From a virus, in the IMG/VR virus record IMGVR_UViG_3300015189_000035, positions 1 to 36,337 of that record: a DNA stretch of 36,337 nucleotides. One strand, written 5' to 3'. This document shows, piece by piece, positions 28,310 to 36,337 of the stretch. The notes beneath the pieces were generated by a model. That model searched no databases, had not been told where the DNA came from, and saw only the letters and a list, made by a program, of their open reading frames with translations. Numbering within the stretch: the first letter of the stretch is position 1; the number at the start of each line of letters is the position of its first letter. A program made the translations under genes and the position numbers.

Positions 28310-29989
28310 ATGGCCGACGAAGCCCTCTCCGGTGGAACAGTTTCACTGCCGATCAAGCCGGACACGTCGAACTTCGGCCGTGAAACCGAAAAAGGTATTG
28401 CGGCTTCGTTGGGTGGGCGGGCTTCAGGGTTCGCGAACATTGGTAAGACGGTCGGGTTGGCGATCGGTGCCGCTGCTGCCGCTGCTGTCATCGGTTCCGT
28501 CGTTGCTGTCGCCCGGACGGGCATTCAGGAAGCGTTGGATGCGTCCGCTGGGCAGGCGCAGCTTGAGGCGGGCATCAAGTCCACCGGTAACGCAGCGAAC
28601 GTGACCGTGAAGTCCCTCGAAGGACTTGCAGGATCTCTGCAGGGTGTCACCGGTCAGACGGACGACTCCATTGTGAAAGCGGAGCAGCTGCTCCTCACGT
28701 TCACGAACATCCGAAACGTCGGTGCCGACAAGATCTTCGACCAGGCGACTAAGGCCGCCTCGGATATGGCGGCGAAGTTTGGGGGCGACGCGTCCTCGCA
28801 GGCCATCGTCCTTGGCAAGGCGTTGAACGACCCGGTGAAGGGTGTCACGGCACTCACCCGGGTGGGTGTGTCTTTCACGCAGGGTCAGAAAGACACCATC
28901 AAGGCGATGGTCGAAACCGGCGACACGATCGGTGCGCAGAAGGTCATCCTTGGTGAGCTCACGAAAGAGTTCGGTGGTGCAGGGGAAGCGGCGGGTCAGT
29001 CCCTGCCGGGTCAGTTGGCGATTGCGCAACGGTCGTTCGAGGATTTCTCGCAGGGAATTGTGGAGACGTTCATCCCGATCGTCCTGCCGATCCTGAAGGA
29101 TGTTCTGAAGGTCTTCCAGGACAACGCACCCGCGATTCAGGACGTGTCAACGAAAGTAGCTGTCGGTCTGAAGCAGGCTTTCAGTGATGCGGCCCCGTTT
29201 ATCAAGGATGTCGGCAACTTCTTCCACGACACGGTGGGCCCCTCGCTAGGGAACGCTCTCGACATTCTGAAAAAGTACCCCGAGGTTGTGCCTCTCGTCG
29301 TTGCAGGCATCGGAGCCATCTCGGCCGCCGCAGTGATCATGGATGCTGCGTTTGATGCGAACCCGATCGGTGCTGTCGTGCTTGCCCTTGAGGGTGTGGC
29401 GGCGACGACGTTCGCTTTGACGACAAACTTCGGCGGTGTCACTGTCGCGCTTACCGGTATAGCGAACGGTGCACTTTCCTTCGCGTTGGGCATCAAGAAG
29501 TCGATAGATGGGATTTTCATCGGCATTGTCAACGGTGTCATCGATGTGATCAACACCCTTGAGGGTCCGATGAACGCGATCCTGGTCGCGTTTGGTCGCC
29601 CTTCGATCAAGTTGGGTCACATCTCGAATGCGGCCGCGCAGGCGGACCAGTTCGGTATCGACCTGCTCAGTGGTATCAGTCAGCAGTCCATTCTGTTGAT
29701 GAACCCAGGCACACCCGGTACGGGTGGTTCCGTGAAGTCGGGTAAAGCGATGGCGACGGGCGGCACTGTCCCTGCGACACCTGGGGGGACTCTTGTGCGC
29801 ATGTCGGAGGCCGGTCGCACGGAAACGGTCGTCGACACGGAGTCACTGAACCGGGTTGCTGACCTTGCCCTCGCAGGCGGTAGCGGTGGCCCCAGTTTCA
29901 CACTAGTGAACCCTGACCCGTATGTGCTGCTGCAGATGCTGCAGCAGAAAATGGCCGGTAAGGCCCTAGGCGGTGGGCGGCTCCGATGA
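28310..29989 (+). CDS. tape measure protein
   Basis: 559 aa, short for the family; at about 1.5 angstrom per residue it predicts a tail of roughly 80-85 nm. GGTVSLPIKPDTSNFGRETE begins it. Ala-rich hydrophobic stretches lie at about 43-63 (GLAIGAAAAAAVIGSVVAVA) and 326-370 (VVPLVVAGIGAISAAAVIMD). NLKDFSQGI-like sequence (AQRSFEDFSQGIVETFIPIV) matches TMPs. C-terminus is Gly-rich. It sets tail length and probably helps DNA cross the membrane. Confidence 0.95.
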   Translation: MADEALSGGTVSLPIKPDTSNFGRETEKGIAASLGGRASGFANIGKTVGLAIGAAAAAAVIGSVVAVARTGIQEALDASAGQAQLEAGIKSTGNAANVTVKSLEGLAGSLQGVTGQTDDSIVKAEQLLLTFTNIRNVGADKIFDQATKAASDMAAKFGGDASSQAIVLGKALNDPVKGVTALTRVGVSFTQGQKDTIKAMVETGDTIGAQKVILGELTKEFGGAGEAAGQSLPGQLAIAQRSFEDFSQGIVETFIPIVLPILKDVLKVFQDNAPAIQDVSTKVAVGLKQAFSDAAPFIKDVGNFFHDTVGPSLGNALDILKKYPEVVPLVVAGIGAISAAAVIMDAAFDANPIGAVVLALEGVAATTFALTTNFGGVTVALTGIANGALSFALGIKKSIDGIFIGIVNGVIDVINTLEGPMNAILVAFGRPSIKLGHISNAAAQADQFGIDLLSGISQQSILLMNPGTPGTGGSVKSGKAMATGGTVPATPGGTLVRMSEAGRTETVVDTESLNRVADLALAGGSGGPSFTLVNPDPYVLLQMLQQKMAGKALGGGRLR

Positions 29990-30858
29990 CGTACCTGGTG
30001 ACGATCGGATCTCTCGTCTTCGACGCGTCGCCCACCGCAGGCGGGTCACAGTACATCTGCTCCAACCTGGACGGCTGGTACGGCGGCCCTGCTATGCGCG
30101 GGAAGACCGATGACCAGCCCGTCTCAGATGGTGCATTCGGTTCGGTGAAGAACTACCGCTCCGCCCGTGTCATCACCTTCTCCGGCTACCTTCTCGGCAC
30201 TACGACCACGACCGCATTCGAGGTCCTCTCAGACCAGTTCGCCGCACTGCAAGCGAACGGCGTCCCGATCACTATCAGTGTGCAGAACGACGCCGGCACA
30301 CGGACTGTGACGGCATCCCTGGACGGGATTCCTGACGTGCAGCCCGTCGCAGCGATCACTGGCGCTTCCGTCACGGCAACGTTCATCGCCTACGACCCGA
30401 TCAAGTACGGCCCACTTACCACTGGCGCTGGTGGGCTGTCGTCGCCTGGTGGGGGGCTTGGTTATCCCCTCGGAGATGGTGGCACCCCGTCTGGGAGCCT
30501 GAACTATGGTTCGGTCGGGAACCTGAACCGGGTCACGCTCACCAATGCTGGAACGGCCGACGTGTGGCCTTACATAGCTGTCACGGGGCAACTTGATGCA
30601 GGGTTCTACGTCCAGTGTCTCGAGACGGGCGACATCCTCCGCTACGACCGTGTCGTCCCTCTCGGGTCGACGATCGGCCTCGATTCCCGAACCCAGACAG
30701 TCACCGTCGATGGTGTCGCGGGCGGGTCAACATACCTGACCCAGTTCAACTGGTTTCCGGTTCCGGCGAAGTCGACTAGGACGCTGCAGTTGAACTCGAT
30801 CAGCACGTTCAGCGGGACGCCTACGTTGCAGGCGACGATTGGAAATGGGTTCTGGTGA
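29986..30858 (+). CDS. distal tail protein (Dit)
   Basis: 290 aa, ATGA overlap with the tape measure gene. DGWYGGPAMRGKTDDQPVSD and VKNYRSARVITFSGYLLGTT, then RTVTASLDGIPDVQP are typical Dit features. The C-terminal part (FNWFPVPAKSTRTLQL) looks like a galectin-like or jelly-roll domain. It forms the hub where tube meets tip. Confidence 0.88.
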   Translation: MTYLVTIGSLVFDASPTAGGSQYICSNLDGWYGGPAMRGKTDDQPVSDGAFGSVKNYRSARVITFSGYLLGTTTTTAFEVLSDQFAALQANGVPITISVQNDAGTRTVTASLDGIPDVQPVAAITGASVTATFIAYDPIKYGPLTTGAGGLSSPGGGLGYPLGDGGTPSGSLNYGSVGNLNRVTLTNAGTADVWPYIAVTGQLDAGFYVQCLETGDILRYDRVVPLGSTIGLDSRTQTVTVDGVAGGSTYLTQFNWFPVPAKSTRTLQLNSISTFSGTPTLQATIGNGFW

Positions 30859-31967
30859 GCACGTTCCTGATCGGCAACATGCTCGATGGTCGCCGCATCC
30901 AGACGTTGAATGTGGTCACGGGGTCGTGGACTGACACTCTCAACGGTGCCGGGTCGGTCACGGTGAAGATTTCTCTCCGCGATCCCATCAACCGTGGTCT
31001 CGGGTTGCGTGATGCGGCCGCGGTGGGGAAGACGTTCCTGGCCGCGGTGGAGGGGAACATTGTTCTGCAAGCTGGTCCGATCTGGACGCACGATTATGAC
31101 CGGGATGCGCAGACTCTTGACTTGACTGCGACGGGCATGTGGGGCTACTTCGACCACCGTGTAGTCCTGCCAGTGCTGGCTGGTCGGTTGCCTACCGATC
31201 CGACGACAGACACGAACTACACGACGTCGTATCAGGGCATGGTCCGCAACCTTGTCGCGCAGGCACAGGCGGCTACGAACGGTAATGTGCCGGTGATCCT
31301 GCCGGCAGAGATCACAGGCAGCTTCGTCCGTGCGTACCGTGGCTCGGATCTCGCGTTCGTTGGTGGTCGGATTGCCGAGCTCACCCAGATCCTCATGGGA
31401 CCGGATGTCCGGTTCGTGCCATCGTTCACGACCGACAAGCTCGGTGTGCAGTGGACGCTGCAGATTGGGACCCCGACTCAGCCGTTGCTGTTCTCCCCCA
31501 TCGACCTGGTGTTCCGTCCCACAGCGGCGCGTACGTCGATCACATCGCTGCGGACGAAACTCGATGGCACCCAGTTGGCTGCGGCCGGGTACGGGTCCGG
31601 TGGTCGATCCAACGGAACTGCGATCTCGACCGTGTCAACTGATGCGACCCTGCTGAATGCCGGATACCCGCTGCTTGAGCAGGTGGACTCCTCACACCAG
31701 ACAGTCACCGACACCACCACCCTGCAGGGGTACTCGGACAACCTCGTGAAAGCGGGGAAAGTTCCGGTGGAGACGTGGTCATTCACCCACGATGTGTCGC
31801 AGGCTGCACCGTTCCTGGGCACTTTCAACCCGGGCGACTTCGCCCAAGTTCGCATCAAGCGTGACCCGTACCTTTCAGACGGCTCACACCGCATGCGGAT
31901 CACACAGATCGGGTCAGATGAAGTCGGCCGCAAGGTCCCGATCTTGTGTCAACCGGAGGTCATCTGA
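30855..31967 (+). CDS. tail-tip hub protein, Gp37-like (Tal)
   Basis: 370 aa, GTG in a GTGA overlap. LNGAGSVTVKISLRDPINRG, DAAAVGKTFLAAVEGNIVLQ, GPIWTHDYDRDAQTLDLTAT, LLEQVDSSHQTVTDTTTLQG match the ReqiPepy6 Gp37-like siphovirus minor tail proteins. It probably closes the tail tip and opens on receptor contact. Confidence 0.88.
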   Translation: MSTFLIGNMLDGRRIQTLNVVTGSWTDTLNGAGSVTVKISLRDPINRGLGLRDAAAVGKTFLAAVEGNIVLQAGPIWTHDYDRDAQTLDLTATGMWGYFDHRVVLPVLAGRLPTDPTTDTNYTTSYQGMVRNLVAQAQAATNGNVPVILPAEITGSFVRAYRGSDLAFVGGRIAELTQILMGPDVRFVPSFTTDKLGVQWTLQIGTPTQPLLFSPIDLVFRPTAARTSITSLRTKLDGTQLAAAGYGSGGRSNGTAISTVSTDATLLNAGYPLLEQVDSSHQTVTDTTTLQGYSDNLVKAGKVPVETWSFTHDVSQAAPFLGTFNPGDFAQVRIKRDPYLSDGSHRMRITQIGSDEVGRKVPILCQPEVI

Positions 31968-32641
31968 TGGCTGGCGGATACACGGTCCCTGCATCTGATC
32001 CACTGGATGCCCTGTACCAGACTCTCGCGGTCCTCACCGGGCAGATTCAGGAGTTGCAACGCCCGGACGGTGGACAGGTTGCTGGTGCGCTCGCGAAGGT
32101 GAATGCACTGATCAGCAGCCTGCCAACTCTTGTGAACGCGTACCTGGCGTCAGGGTTCACCACCGGCAGCATGACCGCCACCGGAAACGTCAGCGTCGGC
32201 GGAACGGAGACAGTCACCGGCGACACGACGATCAACGGCATTCTCCGAGTTCCGTCGATCTACTCGAACAGCATCACTACCTCATTTCGCAACGTCTGCA
32301 CGACTTCAGTCGATGGGCAGTTGGGCTTCAATCTTTCGTCCCGCCAGTACAAGCAAGACATTGCAGACTTCGGCCCGGATGTAGCGATGATTCGTCTACT
32401 TCGGATCGTGTCGTTTCGATACATCGCCTCGGTCGAAGCGCACGGCGAAGCGGTCCCCCGCGAAATCGGCCTCATCGCTGAAGAGGTCGATGCCCTTGGG
32501 CTGTACTGGCTCGTCGACTACCACGTGGAAACTGGCCTGCCTGACGGGATCAAGTTCGACCGGCTCTCGGTTGCCGCACTTGCGCTCGCACAAGAACAAA
32601 ACGACCGAATCTCCCGGATCGAAAAGCTGCTCGGGCTCTAG
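31967..32641 (+). CDS. tail fibre/spike with S74 intramolecular chaperone domain
   Basis: 224 aa from the ATG overlapping the previous stop. N-terminal attachment helix (DALYQTLAVLTGQIQELQRP), a short beta repeat region (GNVSVGGTETVTGDTTINGI) and a C-terminal domain with LSSRQYKQDIADFGPDV: Ser124/Ser125 and Lys129 fit the Ser-Lys dyad of S74 domains. IVSFRYI, IGLIAEEVDALGLYWLVDY and the coiled end (QEQNDRISRIEKLLGL) complete it. The domain helps trimer formation and then cleaves itself off. The shaft is very short. Confidence 0.85.
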   Translation: MAGGYTVPASDPLDALYQTLAVLTGQIQELQRPDGGQVAGALAKVNALISSLPTLVNAYLASGFTTGSMTATGNVSVGGTETVTGDTTINGILRVPSIYSNSITTSFRNVCTTSVDGQLGFNLSSRQYKQDIADFGPDVAMIRLLRIVSFRYIASVEAHGEAVPREIGLIAEEVDALGLYWLVDYHVETGLPDGIKFDRLSVAALALAQEQNDRISRIEKLLGL

Positions 32642-33117
32642 TCGCAGACAGCCACGCCATCCGCGTTGTTGGACGCCGACGACGACGCACACTTGGTGGT
32701 GTCTGGGAAGCCATTGTTGTTCATCGGAACCACGGCCCCGGCAGGAAGGCCGCCCGAGTTCGACTGGCGACTCGAGTTTCGGGATGCTTCGGCGGCAGCC
32801 TGAGCGGCGGCAGCAGCCGCCGCCTGTTGGGCCGCTAGCGCGTCTGCTGCTTCTTGAGCCTGCTGCGTCTGAATCGTCACCACGCCCGCCATGGCCGTGT
32901 TCTCGTCCTCCGCGGACACAGCAGGGGCACGGTTCACAGACCCGGTCTGCTCGGCTGGCTGGAATGTCGCGGTCGGTGTCGGTGCCGGGTTCAGTTGATA
33001 TGCGATCGACGGACCGGCGATGACGGCTGAAACGGCGATCGCCAACGTTGCGGCACCGCTGATGATCCAGCCGGCGCGGTGTGCCGGCTTCTTGAGCGTG
33101 TCACTCGGGTTCGTCAT
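32638..33117 (-). CDS. reversed membrane-anchored protein, moron
   Basis: 159 aa from the ATG at 33117, which has AGGA at a usable distance; the ATG at 33123 touches AGGA with no gap. A membrane helix at about 16-38 (IISGAATLAIAVSAVIAGPS) is followed by a Pro/Thr part, an Ala/Gln coiled coil (AQEAADALAAQQAAAAAAAQ) and a C-terminal region with a Cys pair (CASSSASNNADGVAVC). Opposite in strand to all late genes and flanked by them, so it is a typical moron. It shares stop-codon bases with the fibre gene. Probably exposed outside the cell; function unknown. Confidence 0.78.
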   Translation of the reverse strand: MTNPSDTLKKPAHRAGWIISGAATLAIAVSAVIAGPSIAYQLNPAPTPTATFQPAEQTGSVNRAPAVSAEDENTAMAGVVTIQTQQAQEAADALAAQQAAAAAAAQAAAEASRNSSRQSNSGGLPAGAVVPMNNNGFPDTTKCASSSASNNADGVAVCD

Positions 33118-33212
33118 CTTCATTCCTGGTCTCTGTCGGGAGTGGTCCTCACTTTAAACCTGTTTCCGCCCAGTTAAAAGGGCTCGTCTACCCCCCATTT
33201 GAGGAGCACTCG

Positions 33213-33551
33213 TTGACCGTGTCCATCATGCTCGAGAAGGCAGATAACGCCTCCGACGCCCAAGTCGCTGCCGAGACAGTCGTCGACTGGGTCACATCCT
33301 TCGACGACGACGCCGAAGCCCACATCGTCTACGACTACATCCTCATCGACGCCACCGACTCGGCCCCTGCCGAGTACGTCCTGGGTGCCCTGAATGGTGT
33401 CACCGTGCAGTGGTCCCACCGTGAGGCGATCCTTGCCGAAACCCCAGAAGGGGAAGAGAACGTCACCGCGACGATCGCAGCTGAAGCGGTCCACGTGCGA
33501 CCTGGGCAGACACTCACTCGCACGGCCGATGGTTTCGAGGTGTCCGAATGA
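33213..33551 (+). CDS. hypothetical late protein
   Basis: 112 aa, TTG start with GAGGAG 6 nt upstream. Acidic beta/alpha protein (AAETVVDWVTSFDDDAEAHI; AEYVLGALNGVTVQWSHREA). It lies before a minor tail protein, ATGA overlap, so it may be a tail accessory. No family recognised. Confidence 0.65.
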   Translation: MTVSIMLEKADNASDAQVAAETVVDWVTSFDDDAEAHIVYDYILIDATDSAPAEYVLGALNGVTVQWSHREAILAETPEGEENVTATIAAEAVHVRPGQTLTRTADGFEVSE

Positions 33552-34603
33552 CCGCCACGCACGGTGTTGGGACATACGGCAATGGTGTCGGCACCGTCAC
33601 GACCCTCGACCACAAAATGGCGAACCTTGGCCTGTTCCTGAAGACGGCGGCGAACACGATCCGTCCAGGCTTGCTGTGGGATGGCACCTCAACAGTCATC
33701 TCGGGCACAGCCACGATGTCGTACTCTGTGCGCGCGTTCGCGGCCGTCCTGTCCCGCGGGGCGACCTCGGGTGCGGTTTATCTCACCAACGATGGTGTTC
33801 TGTCGGTAGCGACGACCGCGGCCCCTGGGTCGAACTCTCGTATCGATGTCGTCTACGTGTGGCAGCGTGAGTTCTCGATCGATGGCACTGACTCGAACCC
33901 GGTCATCGGCGTTGTGCAGGGAACCGCTGCAGCCTCGCCGACTGTTCCGTCGCTGGCGGCGTTCCCTGGCGCTATTGCTCTGGCGCAGATCATCGTCCCT
34001 GCTGGTGTCACGGCGACAAACTCGGGCACGACGATCACGCAGGTGAACCCGTTCACATCTGTCGATGGTGGCAATGTTGTGACTCGCACTTCCGCTGACT
34101 TTGCCGGCTACACTCCGGTCGCCGTGGATGCTCGTGTCTGGAACATCGCCGATCAGACGACGTACCGATGGGATGGTGCGAACTGGAAGCCATGGGAGGC
34201 GAGCAAGGTTTCCTTCACACCGACCCTGACCAACGTAACCCTTGGGACGGGTGGGACGAATACGGCCACCTACACGATCGCGGCTGGTCAGTACTTCGTG
34301 AACGGGCGCATCCTCCTCGGTACGGGTGGGGCATTCACTGGGAGTGTGCAGATTTCCCCTCCGGTGAACCAGCTTGTCCAGGTGACCCCGAACGAGACAC
34401 TTCTTGCGCTTGGGAAGGCTGTCGACACGGGCGTGCAGGCTTACCCGATCATCCTCGAGATCGTCTCTGCCACCGCGATAGCCGTTCAGGTACTCGGTGC
34501 CGCTGGTACCTATGTCGCCCCGACGCCGGTCAATGCGACGGTCCCGTTCACTGCTGGTGCCGGTGACGAGATCAACTACAAGTACACGTTCCTCCCGGCC
34601 TGA
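33548..34603 (+). CDS. minor tail protein, possible receptor-binding
   Basis: 351 aa. N-terminal part (TYGNGVGTVTTLDHKMANLG, YLTNDGVLSVATTAAPGSNS) and RIDVVYVWQREFSIDGTDSN match distal minor tail proteins of actinophages. Middle: DARVWNIADQTTYRWDGANW. The C-terminal ~130 residues are beta-rich (FTPTLTNVTLGTGGTNTATY) and end FTAGAGDEINYKYTFLPA, like a receptor-binding jelly roll. ATGA overlap. Confidence 0.75.
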   Translation: MTATHGVGTYGNGVGTVTTLDHKMANLGLFLKTAANTIRPGLLWDGTSTVISGTATMSYSVRAFAAVLSRGATSGAVYLTNDGVLSVATTAAPGSNSRIDVVYVWQREFSIDGTDSNPVIGVVQGTAAASPTVPSLAAFPGAIALAQIIVPAGVTATNSGTTITQVNPFTSVDGGNVVTRTSADFAGYTPVAVDARVWNIADQTTYRWDGANWKPWEASKVSFTPTLTNVTLGTGGTNTATYTIAAGQYFVNGRILLGTGGAFTGSVQISPPVNQLVQVTPNETLLALGKAVDTGVQAYPIILEIVSATAIAVQVLGAAGTYVAPTPVNATVPFTAGAGDEINYKYTFLPA

Positions 34604-35463
34604 TGACTTTCACGCTGGTTCAGCGGGGTTCCTGGCCTGGATGGCAGGCCGCTGACATTTACCTCGAGGCGGATGCTGCTGCTGCGTTCCTGACGGCGAA
34701 TGCCGCGTACGTGCGGGAGACCGGGCGGGTGCCGGCGCAGGTGTTCGAGCCGGTCGGTGGTCTGCGGACTGTCGCGCAGGTGAAGGCGATGCAGGTTGCG
34801 TTTGATACCCGCAACTTTGCGCAGATGGCCTTGTACAACATGTCGACCACGAGCCGTGCGCGCCCGTCGCTGAGCTCCCCCCACCTGTCGGGTGAGTGTG
34901 TCGACGTCGCGGCCGCCGATTTTCAGTGGTGGATCGACAACGCGGGACGGTTCGGTCTCCGCCGCACCCTCGTCGACGCTGATGATCCTCGCCATTTTCA
35001 GTACTTCCCCGGCACCGCGACCGCGGCGCTGAATGTCACATCGCTTGATGGTGACGCGGTTACCCCAGCAGTTAGGACGACACCTCCGATGACGAACACA
35101 CGCCTCATCGCCGACACGACTACGACGCCGCCGACGTTCTACTGGTTGGATATCGGCCCCCATCAGACGTTGCGGCCGTCGCAGATGACGCAGGCGCAGG
35201 CGAACATCGCAGCGCAGAACATCGGCACGCTCACCAACGTGGTGACGTCTCCGGCTGATGTGCAGGCGCTCCTGCCGGTGCTTGCGGCGTTGACCCCGAA
35301 CGCGACCCAGATCGCGCCCGCGTCCCCCGAAAGCCACGCCGACATCCTCGCCGCGATCGCGGATCTGAAGAATCAGGAAGCTACCTATCAGGCGGCTCTG
35401 CTGTCGAAGCTGGACGGTGTTGACGAGGCCACCCTCGCCACCTTCGGCCTGAAGCGCATCTGA
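34603..35463 (+). CDS. M15-type peptidase endolysin
   Basis: 286 aa. The zinc site is seen as SPHLSGECVD: His94 and Asp101 in S-x-H-x-x-G-x-x-x-D, and His131 in DPRHFQYF. The base is normally Glu in ExWH; here Asp128 (DPRH) is in that place. This is the D,D-carboxypeptidase/L-Ala-D-Glu peptidase family, which cuts peptidoglycan peptides. The C-terminal ~130 residues have a linker and a helix (SHADILAAIADLKNQEATYQ) that may oligomerise. Placed right before holins. No signal peptide seen. TGATG overlap. Confidence 0.85.
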   Translation: MTFTLVQRGSWPGWQAADIYLEADAAAAFLTANAAYVRETGRVPAQVFEPVGGLRTVAQVKAMQVAFDTRNFAQMALYNMSTTSRARPSLSSPHLSGECVDVAAADFQWWIDNAGRFGLRRTLVDADDPRHFQYFPGTATAALNVTSLDGDAVTPAVRTTPPMTNTRLIADTTTTPPTFYWLDIGPHQTLRPSQMTQAQANIAAQNIGTLTNVVTSPADVQALLPVLAALTPNATQIAPASPESHADILAAIADLKNQEATYQAALLSKLDGVDEATLATFGLKRI

Positions 35464-35464
35464 A

Positions 35465-35926
35465 GTGGAGGTGTGGCTCGGCGTCGCAGCATGGATCGCC
35501 GGCATCGCCGCCGCGCTGCTCGGACTTTTCGGTCTCGCCCGGAAGCTGTGGCAGTTGAACAGCGCAGTCGTGAGCACAGTCAATCTCATCGGTGGGCTCC
35601 CGGCCCGTCTCGACAAGATCGACGAGACCCTCGCCGCTCAGGACGAAAAGATCGAGGAAATCCACCACCAGACCCACGAGAACGACGGCGGGTCGCTCAA
35701 GGACGCCAATAAGCGCGTCGAAACGAAACTTGGCGACGTCGCCAAAACGCAGAAGTCCATGATCGCCACACAGGCGCGGATGGAGCGTGGCATCAAGGGT
35801 CTCTACGACCGCGTCGACGTTACCGACGAGCGAGCCCGCGAACTCCGCAAAGACCTCGAAGACACCCGACCAGTTAAGCCGCGCGCACGCGCACAAAAAC
35901 CCACGACGAAGAAGGAGACACCATGA
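35465..35926 (+). CDS. DUF2746-type membrane/coiled-coil protein
   Basis: 153 aa, GTG start one base after the lysin stop. An N-terminal membrane helix at about 6-26 (GVAAWIAGIAAALLGLFGLA), then a long coiled coil (DKIDETLAAQDEKIEEIHHQ; KRVETKLGDVAKTQKSMIAT) and a basic tail. This resembles the DUF2746 family, seen in actinophage lysis cassettes. Possibly a holin accessory or spanin-like factor, unproven. It ends in an ATGA overlap. Confidence 0.75.
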   Translation: MEVWLGVAAWIAGIAAALLGLFGLARKLWQLNSAVVSTVNLIGGLPARLDKIDETLAAQDEKIEEIHHQTHENDGGSLKDANKRVETKLGDVAKTQKSMIATQARMERGIKGLYDRVDVTDERARELRKDLEDTRPVKPRARAQKPTTKKETP

Positions 35927-36240
35927 CCAACACCACTCTGCCCTCCACCGCCGGCCTGATTTCGGACCCGGCCGCACGCAAGATCATCGGCAACATCTTC
36001 GCCTGGGGCACACTCATCCTCACGGCGACCGCTCTCGTGAACGGGTTCGCACCGCTTCCCGTCGTCGGCCCGGAACTGCCCGTCGCGTTCGGCATCTGGG
36101 GCGGCCTCTTCGGCCTGTTCCAACTCACGTCCACGAGCCCGAACGTGCCGACACCAGCCGCTCTGGCTAAGGCAACCGCCACCGCCCCCGCGACAGGTCA
36201 GACGACCGGACTCACCGGGACGATCAACTCGGGCGACTGA
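35923..36240 (+). CDS. holin, two membrane spans
   Basis: 105 aa. Membrane helices at about 22-42 (IIGNIFAWGTLILTATALVN) and 53-68 (PVAFGIWGGLFGLFQL), Thr/Ala/Gly-rich polar C-terminus. Size, topology and position after the lysin fit a holin that releases the endolysin. ATGA overlap upstream and TGATG downstream. Confidence 0.82.
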   Translation: MTNTTLPSTAGLISDPAARKIIGNIFAWGTLILTATALVNGFAPLPVVGPELPVAFGIWGGLFGLFQLTSTSPNVPTPAALAKATATAPATGQTTGLTGTINSGD

Positions 36241-36337
36241 TGCTCGCCGCCTGGCTGATCACCATCGCCTTCGGACTCGGTATCGGCCTCATCATCGCCG
36301 CTGCACACCACAACCCACACCCCCAGAAGGAAACGAC
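36240..36337 (+). CDS. second small holin-like protein, cut by the window end
   Basis: At least 32 codons. One membrane helix at 2-22 (LAAWLITIAFGLGIGLIIAA), then HHNPHPQKET. The gene has no stop before the window ends in GAC. In a circular genome it would enter the poly-C run at position 1 and could end at 66 (PPPPGATANLAIIRTAVGVTG). Probably a second holin or holin regulator. Confidence 0.6.
   Translation, partial: MLAAWLITIAFGLGIGLIIAAAHHNPHPQKET

Overview
The window reads as one essentially complete temperate siphovirus genome of a high-GC actinobacterium. The host is probably in or near Microbacteriaceae: this is inferred from GC-rich codon use, frequent GTG starts, a DUF3263-type and a DUF2746-type protein, and small Cys-rich actinophage proteins. 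Almost every gap is filled by phage-type genes. The integration site near the left end is flanked on both sides by matching 15-bp repeats, so I read it as an intact attP and the molecule as phage DNA, not a host-prophage junction. Both window ends fall in a poly-C run next to the holin genes, so the coordinate origin looks like an arbitrary cut in a circular or permuted genome.

Left arm (1-4.7 kb): end of the lysis module and a terminator; a leftward gene for an anchored coiled-coil surface protein; a DUF3263-type gene; attP; then leftward integrase, ImmA/IrrE-type protease and a helix-turn-helix repressor. A divergent control region at 3361-3454 holds a leftward, apparently leaderless repressor promoter, a rightward early promoter and several TTGCG half-sites. 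Rightward come a Cro-like protein, an excisionase-like protein and a helical protein of unknown function.

Early region (4.7-16.6 kb): a tightly packed run of very small genes with ATGA, GTGA or TGATG junctions, then a YqaJ-type exonuclease with an unrecognised partner and a replication initiator gene that carries tandem 11-bp iterons (likely the origin). Next are an octapeptide-repeat protein, an A1S_2505-like protein, many unknowns, a frameshifted HNH gene, a cytosine-C5 methyltransferase with a 199-codon ORF nested in its +1 frame, and an intact HNH paralogue. A second repressor-like site with a leaderless promoter (15842-15880) starts a short operon that includes a 58-aa helix-turn-helix protein.

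Late region (16.6 kb to end): a candidate extended -10 promoter followed about 40-60 bp later by a hairpin terminator; HNH; candidate cos region; terminase small and large subunits; portal-MuF fusion; prohead protease; HK97-fold capsid; an inserted HNH gene; head-tail connectors; tail tube protein; tail chaperones with a likely -1 frameshift; a short tape measure; Dit, Tal and S74-type tail proteins; a reversed moron gene; minor tail protein; M15 peptidase endolysin; DUF2746-type protein and holins.

The genes fit a standard lysogeny-lysis circuit: repressor and ImmA hold the early promoter (and perhaps the 15.8-kb operon), early genes replicate and recombine DNA, and a late regulator acts at 16.6 kb. 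The most unusual points are the nested gene in the methyltransferase, the shared leaderless promoter design, the in-gene origin, and the binary-variant 24-bp repeat array.
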